Positions 8,567 through 17,464 of a DNA stretch of 64,000 nucleotides are shown one piece after another. The notes under the pieces were generated by a model. The model did no database searches, had not been told where the DNA came from, and was given only the letters and a program-made list of their open reading frames with translations. Position numbers and translations under genes: made by a program. The stretch comes from WLMZ01 sp031410915 (lineage in GTDB: Bacteria > Actinomycetota > Acidimicrobiia > Acidimicrobiales > Ilumatobacteraceae), in the NCBI GenBank assembly GCA_031410915.1, contig JANNZY010000037.1:68157-132156 (forward strand). The letters are read 5' to 3'. Numbering within the stretch: position 1 is the first letter of the stretch; each line of letters opens with the position of its first letter.

Positions 8567-9259
8567 ATGGCCAAGAAGGTTGACACGCCGGCGAAGAAAT
8601 CTGCCTCACCGGCGAAGAACGCTGCGGCCGCGACCAGCAAACCGGCTGCGTCGGCGGCCAAGACGGCGTCCCCTGCCCAGAAGGCACCGGCGGCCAAGGC
8701 CGCCGCCACACCATCAAAGAAGGCAGCCGCCGCTCCGGCACCGCCTGCCACGACGAAGGAACCGCTGTTGACCCCTCAGACCAAGACGGCGGCCCCGGCC
8801 GCGAAGAAGGCTCCGGCCGCCGCACCCGCCAACCCCACCGCTGCGGCGGTCAAGGGTGAGACCAAGGAAGGCATCAAGTACACGAAGGACTTCGACGCGA
8901 AGTTCCTGACCGCGCAGTACAAGTTGCTCATCGAGGCACGGGCGTCGCTGACCGGCCAAGCGGTGCGCCTCGAGGACGAGGCGAACTCGCTGATCGACGA
9001 CGAGATGGGCGATGTCCAGTTCGACGACGAATCCGGCGAGGGAGACACGATGGTGGTCGAGCGCGAGCGCGACCTGTTCTTGTCGGCGCGCGCTCGTCAA
9101 GACATCGAAGAGATCGACGCTGCGCTCGATCGGTTGATGCACGGCACCTACGGGTATTCGGTCGTGTCGCTGCGCCCCATCCCGCGCGAGCGGCTGGAGG
9201 CGATCCCGTGGGCGACAGAACTGACCGAGGAGAAGGTCGGCGGGATCGGCAGGCGATGA
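8567..9259 (+). CDS. DksA/TraR-family-like protein with Lys/Ala-rich N-terminus and degenerate zinc finger
   Basis: DksA-type proteins insert a coiled-coil tip into the RNA polymerase secondary channel. This 230-residue product starts with about 95 residues of lysine/alanine/proline repeats resembling histone H1-like tails, then a helical segment (FLTAQYKLLIEARASLTGQA, then DEANSLIDDE) and the family C-terminus YGYSVVSLRPIPRERLEAIP. The four zinc-binding cysteines of the usual C-terminal finger are absent: the first pair is serine and the second is Leu and Glu. Neighbours match Streptomyces, where a DksA-like gene lies between ileS and lspA. The stop overlaps the lspA ATG (ATGA). The basic tail suggests nucleic-acid contact; actual RNA polymerase binding is unproven. 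Confidence 0.75.
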   Translation: MAKKVDTPAKKSASPAKNAAAATSKPAASAAKTASPAQKAPAAKAAATPSKKAAAAPAPPATTKEPLLTPQTKTAAPAAKKAPAAAPANPTAAAVKGETKEGIKYTKDFDAKFLTAQYKLLIEARASLTGQAVRLEDEANSLIDDEMGDVQFDDESGEGDTMVVERERDLFLSARARQDIEEIDAALDRLMHGTYGYSVVSLRPIPRERLEAIPWATELTEEKVGGIGRR

Positions 9260-9783
9260 CCGACGCTGAGTCGAGCGACCACACGACATCTGTCGCAACG
9301 ACGGGCAAAGCGCCACTCGCGCCGAGCCTGATCATCGCCGCCGTCGTGATCGTGCTCGACCAGCTCACCAAGCATTGGGCGCTGGACGCGCTCGGTGACG
9401 GGCGTTCCCGGCACGTGCTGTGGACGCTGCAGTGGAACCTCACGTTCAACAGCGGGATGGCGTTCTCTCGCGGCCAGGGCATCGGCCCGTACATCGGCGC
9501 GGTCGCGCTCGTGGTCGTGGTCGTGATGCTGATCTCGCTGCGCCGCGGTGGCGGTCGCCTGCCGATGGTCGCCGTCGGCCTGGTCGTGGGCGGCGCGATC
9601 GGCAACCTCGTCGACCGCCTGTTCCGCGATCGTGCGTGGCTCCGCGGGCGCGTCGTCGACTTCATCGACTTCCAGTGGTTCCCGATCTTCAACGTCGCCG
9701 ACATGGGTGTCACCATCGGTGGCGGTCTGCTGCTCGTGGCCGCACTGCTCGAATCGCGCTCGGGCGCGGCGGTCCGGTCGTGA
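9256..9783 (+). CDS. lspA: Lipoprotein signal peptidase LspA
   Basis: LspA is the inner-membrane aspartyl protease that cleaves signal peptides from diacylglyceryl-modified prolipoproteins. The 175-residue product has four predicted membrane segments. It carries the family motifs DQLTKHWA, WNLTFNSGMAFS, then GNLVDRLFRD with the first catalytic Asp and FNVADMGVTIGG with the second. A polar N-terminal tail of about 20 residues precedes the first helix. ATG 9256 overlaps the stop of the upstream gene and is preferred over an earlier in-frame start inside that gene. The 3' end overlaps the next GTG. A lipoprotein substrate, the gene at 19317-19880, is visible in this window. Confidence 0.95.
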   Translation: MTDAESSDHTTSVATTGKAPLAPSLIIAAVVIVLDQLTKHWALDALGDGRSRHVLWTLQWNLTFNSGMAFSRGQGIGPYIGAVALVVVVVMLISLRRGGGRLPMVAVGLVVGGAIGNLVDRLFRDRAWLRGRVVDFIDFQWFPIFNVADMGVTIGGGLLLVAALLESRSGAAVRS

Positions 9784-10697
9784 TCCGCGAGGAGATCCCC
9801 GCAGCGCTGGCCGGGCAGCGCCTGGACCGCATCGTGGCGCTGCTGACCGACGCCAGCCGGTCCGACTCGGCGGCCCTGGTCGACGCCGGTGGAGCCGCCG
9901 TCGACGGTGTGACCGCTGCCAGTGGCAAGGTGCGCCTTGCGCTCGGGCAGATCGTCGAGATCGACCCGGACCGCCTGCCGCAGCGTCTTCGGCCGGTCGG
10001 CGACGACTCGATCGTGGCTCCCATCGTCTACGCCGACGACGACGTCATCGTCATCGACAAGCCGGCGGGGCTCGTCGTGCATCCCGGTCACGGGCATCCC
10101 GACGGCACCGTCGTCAACGCGATGCTGGCCAGCTTCCCCGACATCGCCGAGGTCGGCGATCCGATGCGACCCGGCATCGTGCACCGCCTCGACGTTGGAA
10201 CGAGCGGGCTGATGGTGATCGCTCGCACGCAGGTCGCCTACGACATGCTCGTGTCGGCGCTGGCGGCGCGCCGCGTCGCTCGCGCGTACCAGACGTTGGT
10301 GTGGGGCCACCTCGCGTCGGCGAACGGACTCATCGACGCCCCGGTCGGACGCGACCACCGCGATCCGCTGCGGATGGCGGTCGTGGTCGACGGCAAGCCA
10401 GCCAGGACGCGCTACCGCACCGTGCTGCGATTTCGCGATCCGGCCGAGGTGTCACTGCTCGAATGCCACCTCGAGACCGGCCGCACCCACCAGATCCGCG
10501 TCCACCTCGCCGCCGCTGGCCATCCCGTCGTCGGTGACGGTACCTACGGCGGCATCCGCGCCGGTATCAGCGTCGCGAGACCGTTCCTGCACGCGGCCAC
10601 GCTGGCGTTCCGCCATCCCGTGACGAACGCCGAACTCTCCTTCACGGCCCCACTCGCTCCGGATCTGGAGGCTGTCCTGACCGGACTGGCCGAGTGA
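9780..10697 (+). CDS. rluD: RluD-type rRNA pseudouridine synthase
   Basis: Converts uridines in large-subunit rRNA to pseudouridine. The 305-residue protein has an N-terminal S4-like RNA-binding segment (AGQRLDRIVALLTDASRSDS) and the catalytic domain with IDKPAGLVVHPGHG, the active-site motif HRLDVGTSGLMV around residue 135 (catalytic Asp), and the C-terminal ETGRTHQIRVHLA. The GTG start at 9780 overlaps the lspA stop (GTGA), so the lspA-rlu pair is likely translationally coupled, as in many actinobacteria and firmicutes. Which uridines are modified (RluD-like 1911/1915/1917 or other) cannot be decided from the sequence. It converges on the next gene with a 15-base gap. Confidence 0.92.
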   Translation: MIREEIPAALAGQRLDRIVALLTDASRSDSAALVDAGGAAVDGVTAASGKVRLALGQIVEIDPDRLPQRLRPVGDDSIVAPIVYADDDVIVIDKPAGLVVHPGHGHPDGTVVNAMLASFPDIAEVGDPMRPGIVHRLDVGTSGLMVIARTQVAYDMLVSALAARRVARAYQTLVWGHLASANGLIDAPVGRDHRDPLRMAVVVDGKPARTRYRTVLRFRDPAEVSLLECHLETGRTHQIRVHLAAAGHPVVGDGTYGGIRAGISVARPFLHAATLAFRHPVTNAELSFTAPLAPDLEAVLTGLAE

Positions 10698-10712
10698 CAC
10701 GCTGCGGTGCCG

Positions 10713-11177
10713 CTACAGCGGCAGCATCGTCGAGGCGAGCAGCTCCGGCCAGGGCTTGTTGCCCTGCGCGGCCAACGCAACCTCGGAGAGCGTGAAGCCC
10801 TCCATGTGGCGGCGCATCATCTCGCCCGCCTCTTTCCAAATCGCGAGCAGGACGCACTGGCCCTCGTGATCGCATGCGCCGTCCTGATGCGGCTCACCGA
10901 AATCGCCGAGTGAGATCGGCCCGTCCACCGCGGACAGGATCTCCGACAAGCGGATCTCCGCTGTCGGGCGAGCGAGGATGTAACCACCGCCGACGCCGCG
11001 CTTGGAGCGAACCAGACCAGCACCCTTCAGCGCCAGGAGGATCTGTTCGAGGTAGGGCTGGGGGAGTCCGGTGCGGCGGGCGATGTCGCTGACCGAGGTC
11101 GGCCCGGGCTGGTCGGCGTGCAACGCCAACGACAGCAGAGCTCGACAGGCGTAGTCGCCCTTGGTGGAAACGCGCAC
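10713..11177 (-). CDS. Rrf2-family transcriptional regulator
   Basis: A 154-residue regulator with the Rrf2 winged helix: STKGDYACRALLSLAL, SVSDIARRTGLPQPYLEQIL and the wing KRGVGGGYILARP. Rrf2 members such as IscR, NsrR and RsrR sense redox, NO or cysteine status, often through an Fe-S cluster held by three cysteines. Here only two cysteines lie in the ligand loop (GACDHEGQC), plus one near the N-terminus, so a cluster is possible but not certain. It starts with GTG at 11177 and is divergent from the phosphodiesterase gene; the 62-base gap could hold a shared operator. The target genes are unknown. Confidence 0.88.
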   Translation of the reverse strand: MRVSTKGDYACRALLSLALHADQPGPTSVSDIARRTGLPQPYLEQILLALKGAGLVRSKRGVGGGYILARPTAEIRLSEILSAVDGPISLGDFGEPHQDGACDHEGQCVLLAIWKEAGEMMRRHMEGFTLSEVALAAQGNKPWPELLASTMLPL

Positions 11178-11239
11178 GCCGTCATGGTAGCGGGATCCGG
11201 GTGGCGCTCTCGGGTAGAACCTGCTGGACTACTGACGCC

Positions 11240-12349
11240 GTGAACGAACAGCCCGTCTTGCCGCAGTACTCCGGCGCCAACGTCCGCGGCATCGTTCCGG
11301 CGTTGCTCGCACCCCGTGGCGCTGCGCTGCCGGGCTGGATGCCGTCGCTCGCCGGCGCGCCGCAGACTGTCCTGTTCGTGATCGACGGGCTCGGCTGGGA
11401 GCAGCTCCAGGAACGGCTCACGCTGGCGCCGACGTTGGCGTCGATGGCCGGATCCGCGATCACCACCGTCGCGCCGTCCACCACGGCGACTGCGCTGACC
11501 TCGATCGCCACCGGCCTGACGCCGGCCGAGCATGGTCTGCTCGGCTACCGCTTCGACATCGGCGGTGAAGTCATCAACGTGTTGCGATGGCACGGCGACA
11601 AGCACGATCTTCGCCGGTCGCACCCGCCGCGCGACGTGCAGCCTTTCGCGCCGTTCCTCGGCGAGTCGCCTCCCGTCATCAGCCGCGCCGAGCTCGAGGG
11701 ATCGGCGTTCACCGAGGCCCACCTGCGCGGCGCGCGCATGCGCGGCTGGAGGTGCGCGTCGGCAATCGCGGTCGAGATCGCGCAACAGTTGGCTGCCGGC
11801 GAGCGCTTCGTCTACGCCTACTACGACGGCATCGACAAGACGGCCCACGAGCGCGGTTTCGGCCCGTTCTACGACGCCGAACTGCGCGCCGTCGACGGGA
11901 TCGTCGCGGCCGTGCTCGACGCGATGCCGCCCGATGCGACGCTGCTGATCACGGCCGACCACGGCCAGGTCGATGTCGGTCGCAACGTGGTCAAACCAAG
12001 CCCGGCCCTGCTCGGCCTGGCCCGGCTGCAGTCGGGAGAGGGACGCTTCCGGTGGTTCCACGCCAAGCCCGGTTGCCGTGACGACCTGCTCGCCGCGGCA
12101 ACGGTCGAGCACGGCCACCAGGCGTGGGTCGTGTCTCGTGACCAGGTCGTCGACGAGCAGTGGTTCGGGCCGTCCATCGCAGCGCCCGTGGCCGGACGCC
12201 TCGGCGACGTCGCACTCGTGGCGCGCGACCCCGTCACGTTCTACGACCCGGCCGACTCCGGACCGTTCGAGCTGATCTGTCGTCACGGCAGCCTCACCGG
12301 AGCGGAAATGCTCGTACCCTTGATCGCGGCCGCGGGTCGTCGCGGCTGA
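11240..12349 (+). CDS. Alkaline-phosphatase-superfamily phosphodiesterase/nucleotide pyrophosphatase
   Basis: A 369-residue hydrolase of the type I phosphodiesterase/nucleotide pyrophosphatase family. Metal-site segments are visible in the usual order: FVIDGLGWEQL (Asp), PSTTATALTSIATGLTPAEH with the nucleophilic Thr near residue 79, YYDGIDKTAHERG, and ITADHGQVDVG (Asp-His). No signal peptide or membrane helix is evident, so a cytoplasmic enzyme is likely. The substrate is unknown: nucleotides, phosphonates or phosphoglycerol esters are all possible. GTG 11240 is the best start. It is probably read with the downstream proteasome activator, whose ATG is 26 bases after the stop. Confidence 0.82.
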   Translation: MNEQPVLPQYSGANVRGIVPALLAPRGAALPGWMPSLAGAPQTVLFVIDGLGWEQLQERLTLAPTLASMAGSAITTVAPSTTATALTSIATGLTPAEHGLLGYRFDIGGEVINVLRWHGDKHDLRRSHPPRDVQPFAPFLGESPPVISRAELEGSAFTEAHLRGARMRGWRCASAIAVEIAQQLAAGERFVYAYYDGIDKTAHERGFGPFYDAELRAVDGIVAAVLDAMPPDATLLITADHGQVDVGRNVVKPSPALLGLARLQSGEGRFRWFHAKPGCRDDLLAAATVEHGHQAWVVSRDQVVDEQWFGPSIAAPVAGRLGDVALVARDPVTFYDPADSGPFELICRHGSLTGAEMLVPLIAAAGRRG

Positions 12350-12375
12350 GCCCACCACCACAGGAGAGATTTGCA

Positions 12376-12885
12376 ATGACCGACGAAGTCGAGCACGGAG
12401 AGCTGGTGGCCGCACCGGCGACGGACGAAGCGGCCGAGGAGCCGAGTGAGACGGTGACCGCGCCGGCCAAGGTGATGCGCATCGGGTCGATGGTCAAGCA
12501 ACTGCTCGAAGAGGTGCGCGGCGCCGACTTCGACGAGGCCAGCCGCGAGCGAATGGCCGAGATCTACGAACGCTCGGTCAGCGAGCTGGCCGACGCCTTG
12601 TCGCCCGACCTGGAGCAGGAGCTGAAGATGCTGACGCTGCCGTTCAACGACGGCGCGGCCCCGTCGATCGGTGAGATCCGAGTCGCTCATGCTCAGCTCG
12701 TCGGATGGTTGGAGGGCCTGTTCCACGGCATCCAGGCCACGTTGTTCGCCCAGCAGCTGGCCGCTCGCCAGCAGTTCGAGCAGATGCGCGGCCTGCCCCC
12801 GGGAGAACCCACGGACCCCCGACTGATGGCACCACGCCCGCAGCAGCAGCCGACTGGCGACGAACGGCCCGGCACCTATCTCTGA
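12376..12885 (+). CDS. bpa: Bacterial proteasome activator Bpa/PafE
   Basis: Bpa (PafE) forms an ATP-independent ring that docks on the 20S proteasome and opens its gate for unfolded proteins. The 169-residue product has an acidic N-terminus and the conserved helical core (VMRIGSMVKQLLEEVRGADF, ERMAEIYERSVSELADAL, a segment rich in QELKMLTLPF, and AQLVGWLEGLFHGIQATLFA). It ends in GTYL, matching the C-terminal GQYL-type docking motif of the mycobacterial protein. ATG 12376 has AGGAGA eight bases upstream. Its presence implies that this organism has 20S proteasome genes elsewhere; none are in the window. Confidence 0.88.
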   Translation: MTDEVEHGELVAAPATDEAAEEPSETVTAPAKVMRIGSMVKQLLEEVRGADFDEASRERMAEIYERSVSELADALSPDLEQELKMLTLPFNDGAAPSIGEIRVAHAQLVGWLEGLFHGIQATLFAQQLAARQQFEQMRGLPPGEPTDPRLMAPRPQQQPTGDERPGTYL

Positions 12886-12955
12886 GCGCGGCGACCGTCA
12901 GCCGAGCGGTAGTGTCGACCGAATCACATCCGTGTAGTTCGAGGAGGGCTTGACG

Positions 12956-15900
12956 TTGGGGGAGTCGTTCACGCATCTCCATGTGCACACCGAGTTCTCG
13001 ATGCTCGACGGTGCCGCTCGCCTCGACGAGCTCGTCGCCAAAGCTGCGGCCGATGGCATGCCTGCGCTCGGAATGACAGATCACGGCAACATGTACGGGG
13101 TCCTCGACTTCTACCGTGAATGCCAGAAGCAGGGCATCAAGCCCATCATCGGTACCGAGGCCTACATGGCGTTCGAGAGCCGCCAAGAGCGCCCGGCCCG
13201 CCGTGGCCGGGTCGATGATTCGGGTGGCGACACCGAGGGTGGCAAGAAGCTCTATTACCACCTCACCCTGCTGGCCGAGACCAACCAGGGCTACCGCAAC
13301 CTGATCCAGCTCAGCAGCCTGGCGTTCATGGAGGGCTACTACTACAAGCCGCGCATGGATTGGGATCTGCTCAGCCGGTACAGCGAGGGCCTGACCGCCA
13401 CCACCGGTTGCCTCGGCGGTCATGTGCTGCAGTCGCTGCTGAACGGCGACGAGAAGGGCGCGCTGGAGAAAGCGGCGCGGCTGCAGGACATCTTCGGGCG
13501 CGACAACCTGTTCGTCGAGTTGCAAGACCACGGCCTGGCGGCCCAGCATGAGACGAATCCGAAGCTGATCGAGATCGCCAAGAAGATCGGCGCGCCGCTG
13601 CTGGCCACCAACGACAGCCACTACACCCACCGCGAGGACCACGAGGCCCACGGTGCACTGCTGTGCGTGCAGACGGGAGCGATGCTCAGCGACCCGAAGC
13701 GGTTCAAGTTCGAAGGCGAAGAGCATTACCTCAAATCGGCGGACGAGATGCGGTACCTGTTCCGGCACTACCCCGAGGCCTGCGACAACAGCCTGTGGAT
13801 CGCCGAGCGGGCCGACGTCACGATCGAGTTCGGCAAGGTCGAGCTGCCCAACTTTCCGTTGCCTCCGGGCTTCGCCAACGACACCGAGTACCTCAACGAT
13901 CTCGCGTGGAAGGGCGCGAAGGTCCGCTGGGCACATCGGCTCTCGCCCTCGGGTGAGCTGCCCAACGACGTGATCGAGCGTGTGGCGTTCGAGCTCAAGG
14001 TCATTGCCGACATGGGGTTCAGCAGCTACTTCCTCATCGTCTGGGATCTGATCAAGCACGCCAAGGACCACGACATCCGAGTCGGCCCCGGGCGCGGCTC
14101 GGCCGCCGGGTGCGCCGTTGCCTATTGCCTGCAGATCACCGATCTGGACCCGATCAAGTACGACCTGCTGTTCGAGCGCTTCCTCAATCCACAGCGCATC
14201 TCGATGCCCGACATCGACATGGACTTCGACTCGCGCTACCGGGACGAGATGATCCGCTATGCGGCCGAGAAGTACGGGCGCGACCACGTCGCCCAGATCA
14301 TCACGTTCGGCACGATCAAGGCTCGCAACGCCGTGCGCGACGCAGCCCGCGTCCTCGGGTATCCGTATGGGCTCGGCGACAAGGTCGCCAAGGCGATGCC
14401 ACCGCTCGTGATGGGTCGCGACACGCCGCTCAAGTACTGCTTCGAGCAGAACCCCAAGTACACCGACGGCTACCGCGCGGCGTCGGAGTTGCGCGCGATG
14501 TACGAGACAGATCCCGACATCAAGCGTGTCGTCGACGTGGCCAAGGGACTCGAAGGCTTGAAGCGCAGTGATGGCATCCACGCTGCGGCTGTCGTCATCA
14601 CCAAGGACCCGCTGACCACGTACCTGCCGGTGCAACGCAAGCCCGAGCCGGGTGGCGATCCCACGAAGTCGCCGCTCGTGACCCAGTTCGAAATGCACGG
14701 CGTCGAAGATCTCGGGCTGTTGAAGATGGACTTCCTCGGGCTGCGCAACCTCGACGTGATCACCGACGCTGTGGCCATGGTGCGCGCTCGGCGCGATCCC
14801 GCATTCGACATCGACTCGATCCGGCTCGATGACAAAGATACGTTCGACCTGCTGTCGCGGGGTGACACCATCGGGGTGTTCCAGCTCGAGTCGCCGCCGA
14901 TGCGGGCACTGCTGCGCGCACTCGCGCCGGACAGCTTCGAAGACGTCGCGGCGTTGATCGCGCTCTACCGGCCGGGGCCGATGAGCGTCAACATGCACTA
15001 CGACTATGCCGACCGCAAGAACGGACGCAAGGCCGTCGAGTTCTTTCACGCCGACGCCGAAGAGGTCCTCACCGACACGTTCGGCTTGATGATCTACCAA
15101 GAGAGCGTCATGCGCGTCGCGCAGAAGTTCGCCGGCTATTCGCTCGCCGAAGCCGACAACCTGCGCAAGGCCATGGGCAAGAAGTCGCGCGAAGTCATGG
15201 CCGCGGCCCGGGCCGCATTCGAGAGCGGCTGCATTCGCAGTGGTTACGCCGACAAGCTCGGCAAGGACCTGTTCGACATCATCGAGAAGTTCGCCGACTA
15301 CGCGTTCAACAAGAGCCACTCGTTCGGTTACGGACTCGTCACCTATCAGACCGGCTACCTGAAGGCCCACTATCCGGTCGAATACTTCGCCTGCCTGCTC
15401 ACCAGCGTCAAGAGCAACCTCGACAAGGCGGCCGTGTACCTGTCCGACGCACGGGCGATGGGCATCAAGGTGCTCACGCCCGACATCAACCGCTCGGTCA
15501 GCGACTTCGCCGCGCTGTCGCCGCACGAGGCACCGGCAGGAGTTCTGCTCCCCGCCGGCAGCCCCGGGGCGATTGCTTTCGGGCTGTCCGCGGTGCGCAA
15601 CGTCGGCGACGGCCTCGTCGAACTGCTGGTCAACGACCGCGACGCGAACGGGCCCTACGAGTCGTTCTACGACTTCGTCGAGCGCGTGCCCGAGCCCGTG
15701 CTCAACAAGCGAACCATCGAATCGATGATCAAGGCTGGCTCGTTCGACGGCCTCGGTCATCCACGACGCGGCTTGATGATGGTGTTCGAGCAGATCATCG
15801 ACAACGCCGTCGTCCGACGCCGCGAGCGCGACCAGGGCGTGATGAGCCTGTTCGGCGAGATCGGCTCGGAGACGGCTGCAGGTTTCAACGAACGAGTCGC

Positions 15901-16540
15901 GATCCCCGACACCGAGTTCGAGAAGGCCCACCGGCTCAAGTCGGAGAAGGAGATGCTCGGGCTCTACATCAGCGACCATCCGCTGCTCGGTGTGGAGGCG
16001 GCGCTGCGCCGCAAGGTGGACTGCACCGTCGCCGAGGCGGCCGAGCGCGAGGACGGCGCGATGCTGGTGCTGGGTGGTGTCATCACCGGGCTGTCGCGCA
16101 AGTTCACCAAGCGCGGCGACCAGATGGCGGTGTTCGTGCTCGAGGACCTCGACGCCTCGATCGAGGTCACCGTCTTCCCGCGGATGCTGCAGGAGCAGGG
16201 CCACAAGCTCACCGACGACGCGATCGTCACCGTGAAGGGTCGCCTCGACCGCAAGGACGAGACCCGCACCGGCTTCATGGCCCAAGACATCGCCGTGCTC
16301 GAAGGCCTGGACACGGGCAACGCCACACCGCTGCGGCTGCGGCTGCCCGCGAACACGCTGGACGAGATGAAGATCCAGCGCCTCAAGCGCATCCTTCGCG
16401 ACCACCCCGGCGAGTCACAGGTCTTCGTCGAACTCGGGGCGGGCAAGACACTGCGCCTCGCCGATGACTACTGCGTCGATCTCGACCGCGCCGTCGGCGA
16501 ACTCCGGGTCGCCTTCGGTCACGATTCCGTCATCCTCTGA
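12956..16540 (+). CDS. dnaE: DNA polymerase III alpha subunit DnaE
   Basis: Replicative DNA polymerase of the DnaE1 type, about 1194 residues. Visible parts in order: the PHP domain (HLHVHTEFSMLDG, GMTDHGNMYG, NDSHYTHRED) with its metal ligands, the polymerase palm with GPGRGSAAG and the catalytic Asp pair in MPDIDMDFD near residue 418, the fingers with SDGIHAAAVVI, the NKSHSFGYGLVTYQTGYLKA segment, and an OB-fold (AVFVLEDLDASIEVTVFP) with a C-terminal tail. The start is placed at TTG 12956 because GAGGAGG at 12941-12947 is then eight bases away; a TTG at 12950 would leave two bases. A TAGTGT hexamer at 12910 may be the -10. Confidence 0.95.
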   Translation: MGESFTHLHVHTEFSMLDGAARLDELVAKAAADGMPALGMTDHGNMYGVLDFYRECQKQGIKPIIGTEAYMAFESRQERPARRGRVDDSGGDTEGGKKLYYHLTLLAETNQGYRNLIQLSSLAFMEGYYYKPRMDWDLLSRYSEGLTATTGCLGGHVLQSLLNGDEKGALEKAARLQDIFGRDNLFVELQDHGLAAQHETNPKLIEIAKKIGAPLLATNDSHYTHREDHEAHGALLCVQTGAMLSDPKRFKFEGEEHYLKSADEMRYLFRHYPEACDNSLWIAERADVTIEFGKVELPNFPLPPGFANDTEYLNDLAWKGAKVRWAHRLSPSGELPNDVIERVAFELKVIADMGFSSYFLIVWDLIKHAKDHDIRVGPGRGSAAGCAVAYCLQITDLDPIKYDLLFERFLNPQRISMPDIDMDFDSRYRDEMIRYAAEKYGRDHVAQIITFGTIKARNAVRDAARVLGYPYGLGDKVAKAMPPLVMGRDTPLKYCFEQNPKYTDGYRAASELRAMYETDPDIKRVVDVAKGLEGLKRSDGIHAAAVVITKDPLTTYLPVQRKPEPGGDPTKSPLVTQFEMHGVEDLGLLKMDFLGLRNLDVITDAVAMVRARRDPAFDIDSIRLDDKDTFDLLSRGDTIGVFQLESPPMRALLRALAPDSFEDVAALIALYRPGPMSVNMHYDYADRKNGRKAVEFFHADAEEVLTDTFGLMIYQESVMRVAQKFAGYSLAEADNLRKAMGKKSREVMAAARAAFESGCIRSGYADKLGKDLFDIIEKFADYAFNKSHSFGYGLVTYQTGYLKAHYPVEYFACLLTSVKSNLDKAAVYLSDARAMGIKVLTPDINRSVSDFAALSPHEAPAGVLLPAGSPGAIAFGLSAVRNVGDGLVELLVNDRDANGPYESFYDFVERVPEPVLNKRTIESMIKAGSFDGLGHPRRGLMMVFEQIIDNAVVRRRERDQGVMSLFGEIGSETAAGFNERVAIPDTEFEKAHRLKSEKEMLGLYISDHPLLGVEAALRRKVDCTVAEAAEREDGAMLVLGGVITGLSRKFTKRGDQMAVFVLEDLDASIEVTVFPRMLQEQGHKLTDDAIVTVKGRLDRKDETRTGFMAQDIAVLEGLDTGNATPLRLRLPANTLDEMKIQRLKRILRDHPGESQVFVELGAGKTLRLADDYCVDLDRAVGELRVAFGHDSVIL

Positions 16541-16760
16541 CTGGCTGTCTCGCGCGCCGCCTCCGCTCCGCTTTGGCGTCGGCTCGATATCGTGGCCAGC
16601 GGGTGGGCCAGTCCCTTCACGGAGCGCCACCGCTGCGCTCGGCGACCGCTTGGGATCTGGCCCTCCAGTTCGTGGATTTCGATGTGACGACTGGCACAGG
16701 AATGCATCTGAGTGGTCGCTTCGCTTCCGAAACCGGTGCTTTTGATGGCAGAATGGACCA
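16541..16760. other. 220-base intergenic gap after dnaE
   Basis: Short frames cross this gap on both strands, but none has a ribosome site or recognisable protein. No hairpin with T-run was found behind dnaE. Nothing else was seen except the presumed promoter region of the next gene. Confidence 0.4.
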
Positions 16761-17417
16761 ATGGCAATCCAGGTCGACACCAGGGACTGCGCAGCGCTGA
16801 GTGATGCCGATCTCGATGAGTTGGCGTCGATGGGCGGTGCGTTCGACATCGGCAGCGTCTCGAAGGCCAAGGAAGATTGGGTGCTCAGTACGACAGCACG
16901 CATCGACGGCACTCTGCACGGATTCATGTTCTCGACGCTCGAGCGCATCGGCGGCACACCGTGTGTCCTGCTCGGCCAGCTCAGCGTGAAGCGCACCTCC
17001 AAGCGCGATCAGGTCCTCAAGGGCCTGATGGGCGAGGCGTTCCACCGCGCGCTGATGGCCTTCCCGGACGAAGACGTGGTCATCGGCACCCGTTTCGTCC
17101 GCCCGGATGGCCTGGAAGCGTTCAAGCAGGTCGACGAGGTCATTCCCCGCCCCGGGCACCGTGCCGTCGGCGAAGAGCGGGCGTGGGGCCGCCGCTTGGC
17201 CAAGCGCTTCGCGGTCGACGCGACCTACGACGAGCAGAACTTCATCGTCAAGTCGAACGGTCAGAGCGGCTTCTTGGACCACGAGTCGTCGAAGCCCGAC
17301 AAGATCAACCCCGACGTCGCCGCGCAGTTCGCCGCCGTGAACCAGAAGAAGGGCGGCGCGCTCATCGTCCACGGCTGGACGATGGCCGAAGATCTCGTGA
17401 AGCTCGGCGCGCGCTGA
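16761..17417 (+). CDS. Conserved-looking hypothetical protein
   Basis: I do not recognise this 218-residue protein with confidence. It is soluble, has no signal peptide, and its codon use is like its neighbours, so it is real. Features: an N-terminal LSDADLDELASMGGAFDIG, a beta-rich middle (DGTLHGFMFSTLERIGGTPC, then VLLGQLSVKRTSKRDQVLKG, then EDVVIGTRFVRPDGLEAFKQ) that resembles the core of a GNAT-like acetyltransferase fold, and a charged C-terminus ending in a lysine/alanine-rich helix. The GNAT comparison is only an impression: the acetyl-CoA loop is not clear. ATG 16761 is used; a second ATG lies ten bases earlier out of frame. The nitroreductase frame begins at or within 50 bases of its stop. 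Confidence 0.65.
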   Translation: MAIQVDTRDCAALSDADLDELASMGGAFDIGSVSKAKEDWVLSTTARIDGTLHGFMFSTLERIGGTPCVLLGQLSVKRTSKRDQVLKGLMGEAFHRALMAFPDEDVVIGTRFVRPDGLEAFKQVDEVIPRPGHRAVGEERAWGRRLAKRFAVDATYDEQNFIVKSNGQSGFLDHESSKPDKINPDVAAQFAAVNQKKGGALIVHGWTMAEDLVKLGAR

Positions 17418-17464
17418 CCGATCACGTCAGCCGCCCGTTCGATTCCGTCGTCCGCTCGCGGCGG

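Noticed and set aside
8570..8860. GCC/AAG-rich repeated sequence
   Set aside because: Codes for the Lys/Ala/Pro tail of the DksA-like protein; low complexity in protein, not a DNA repeat element.
12644..16405. Very long open frame (1253 codons) on the minus strand opposite dnaE
   Set aside because: It mirrors dnaE codon structure in a high-GC genome and encodes an Arg/Val/Asp/His-rich sequence with no family. dnaE on the plus strand is clear.
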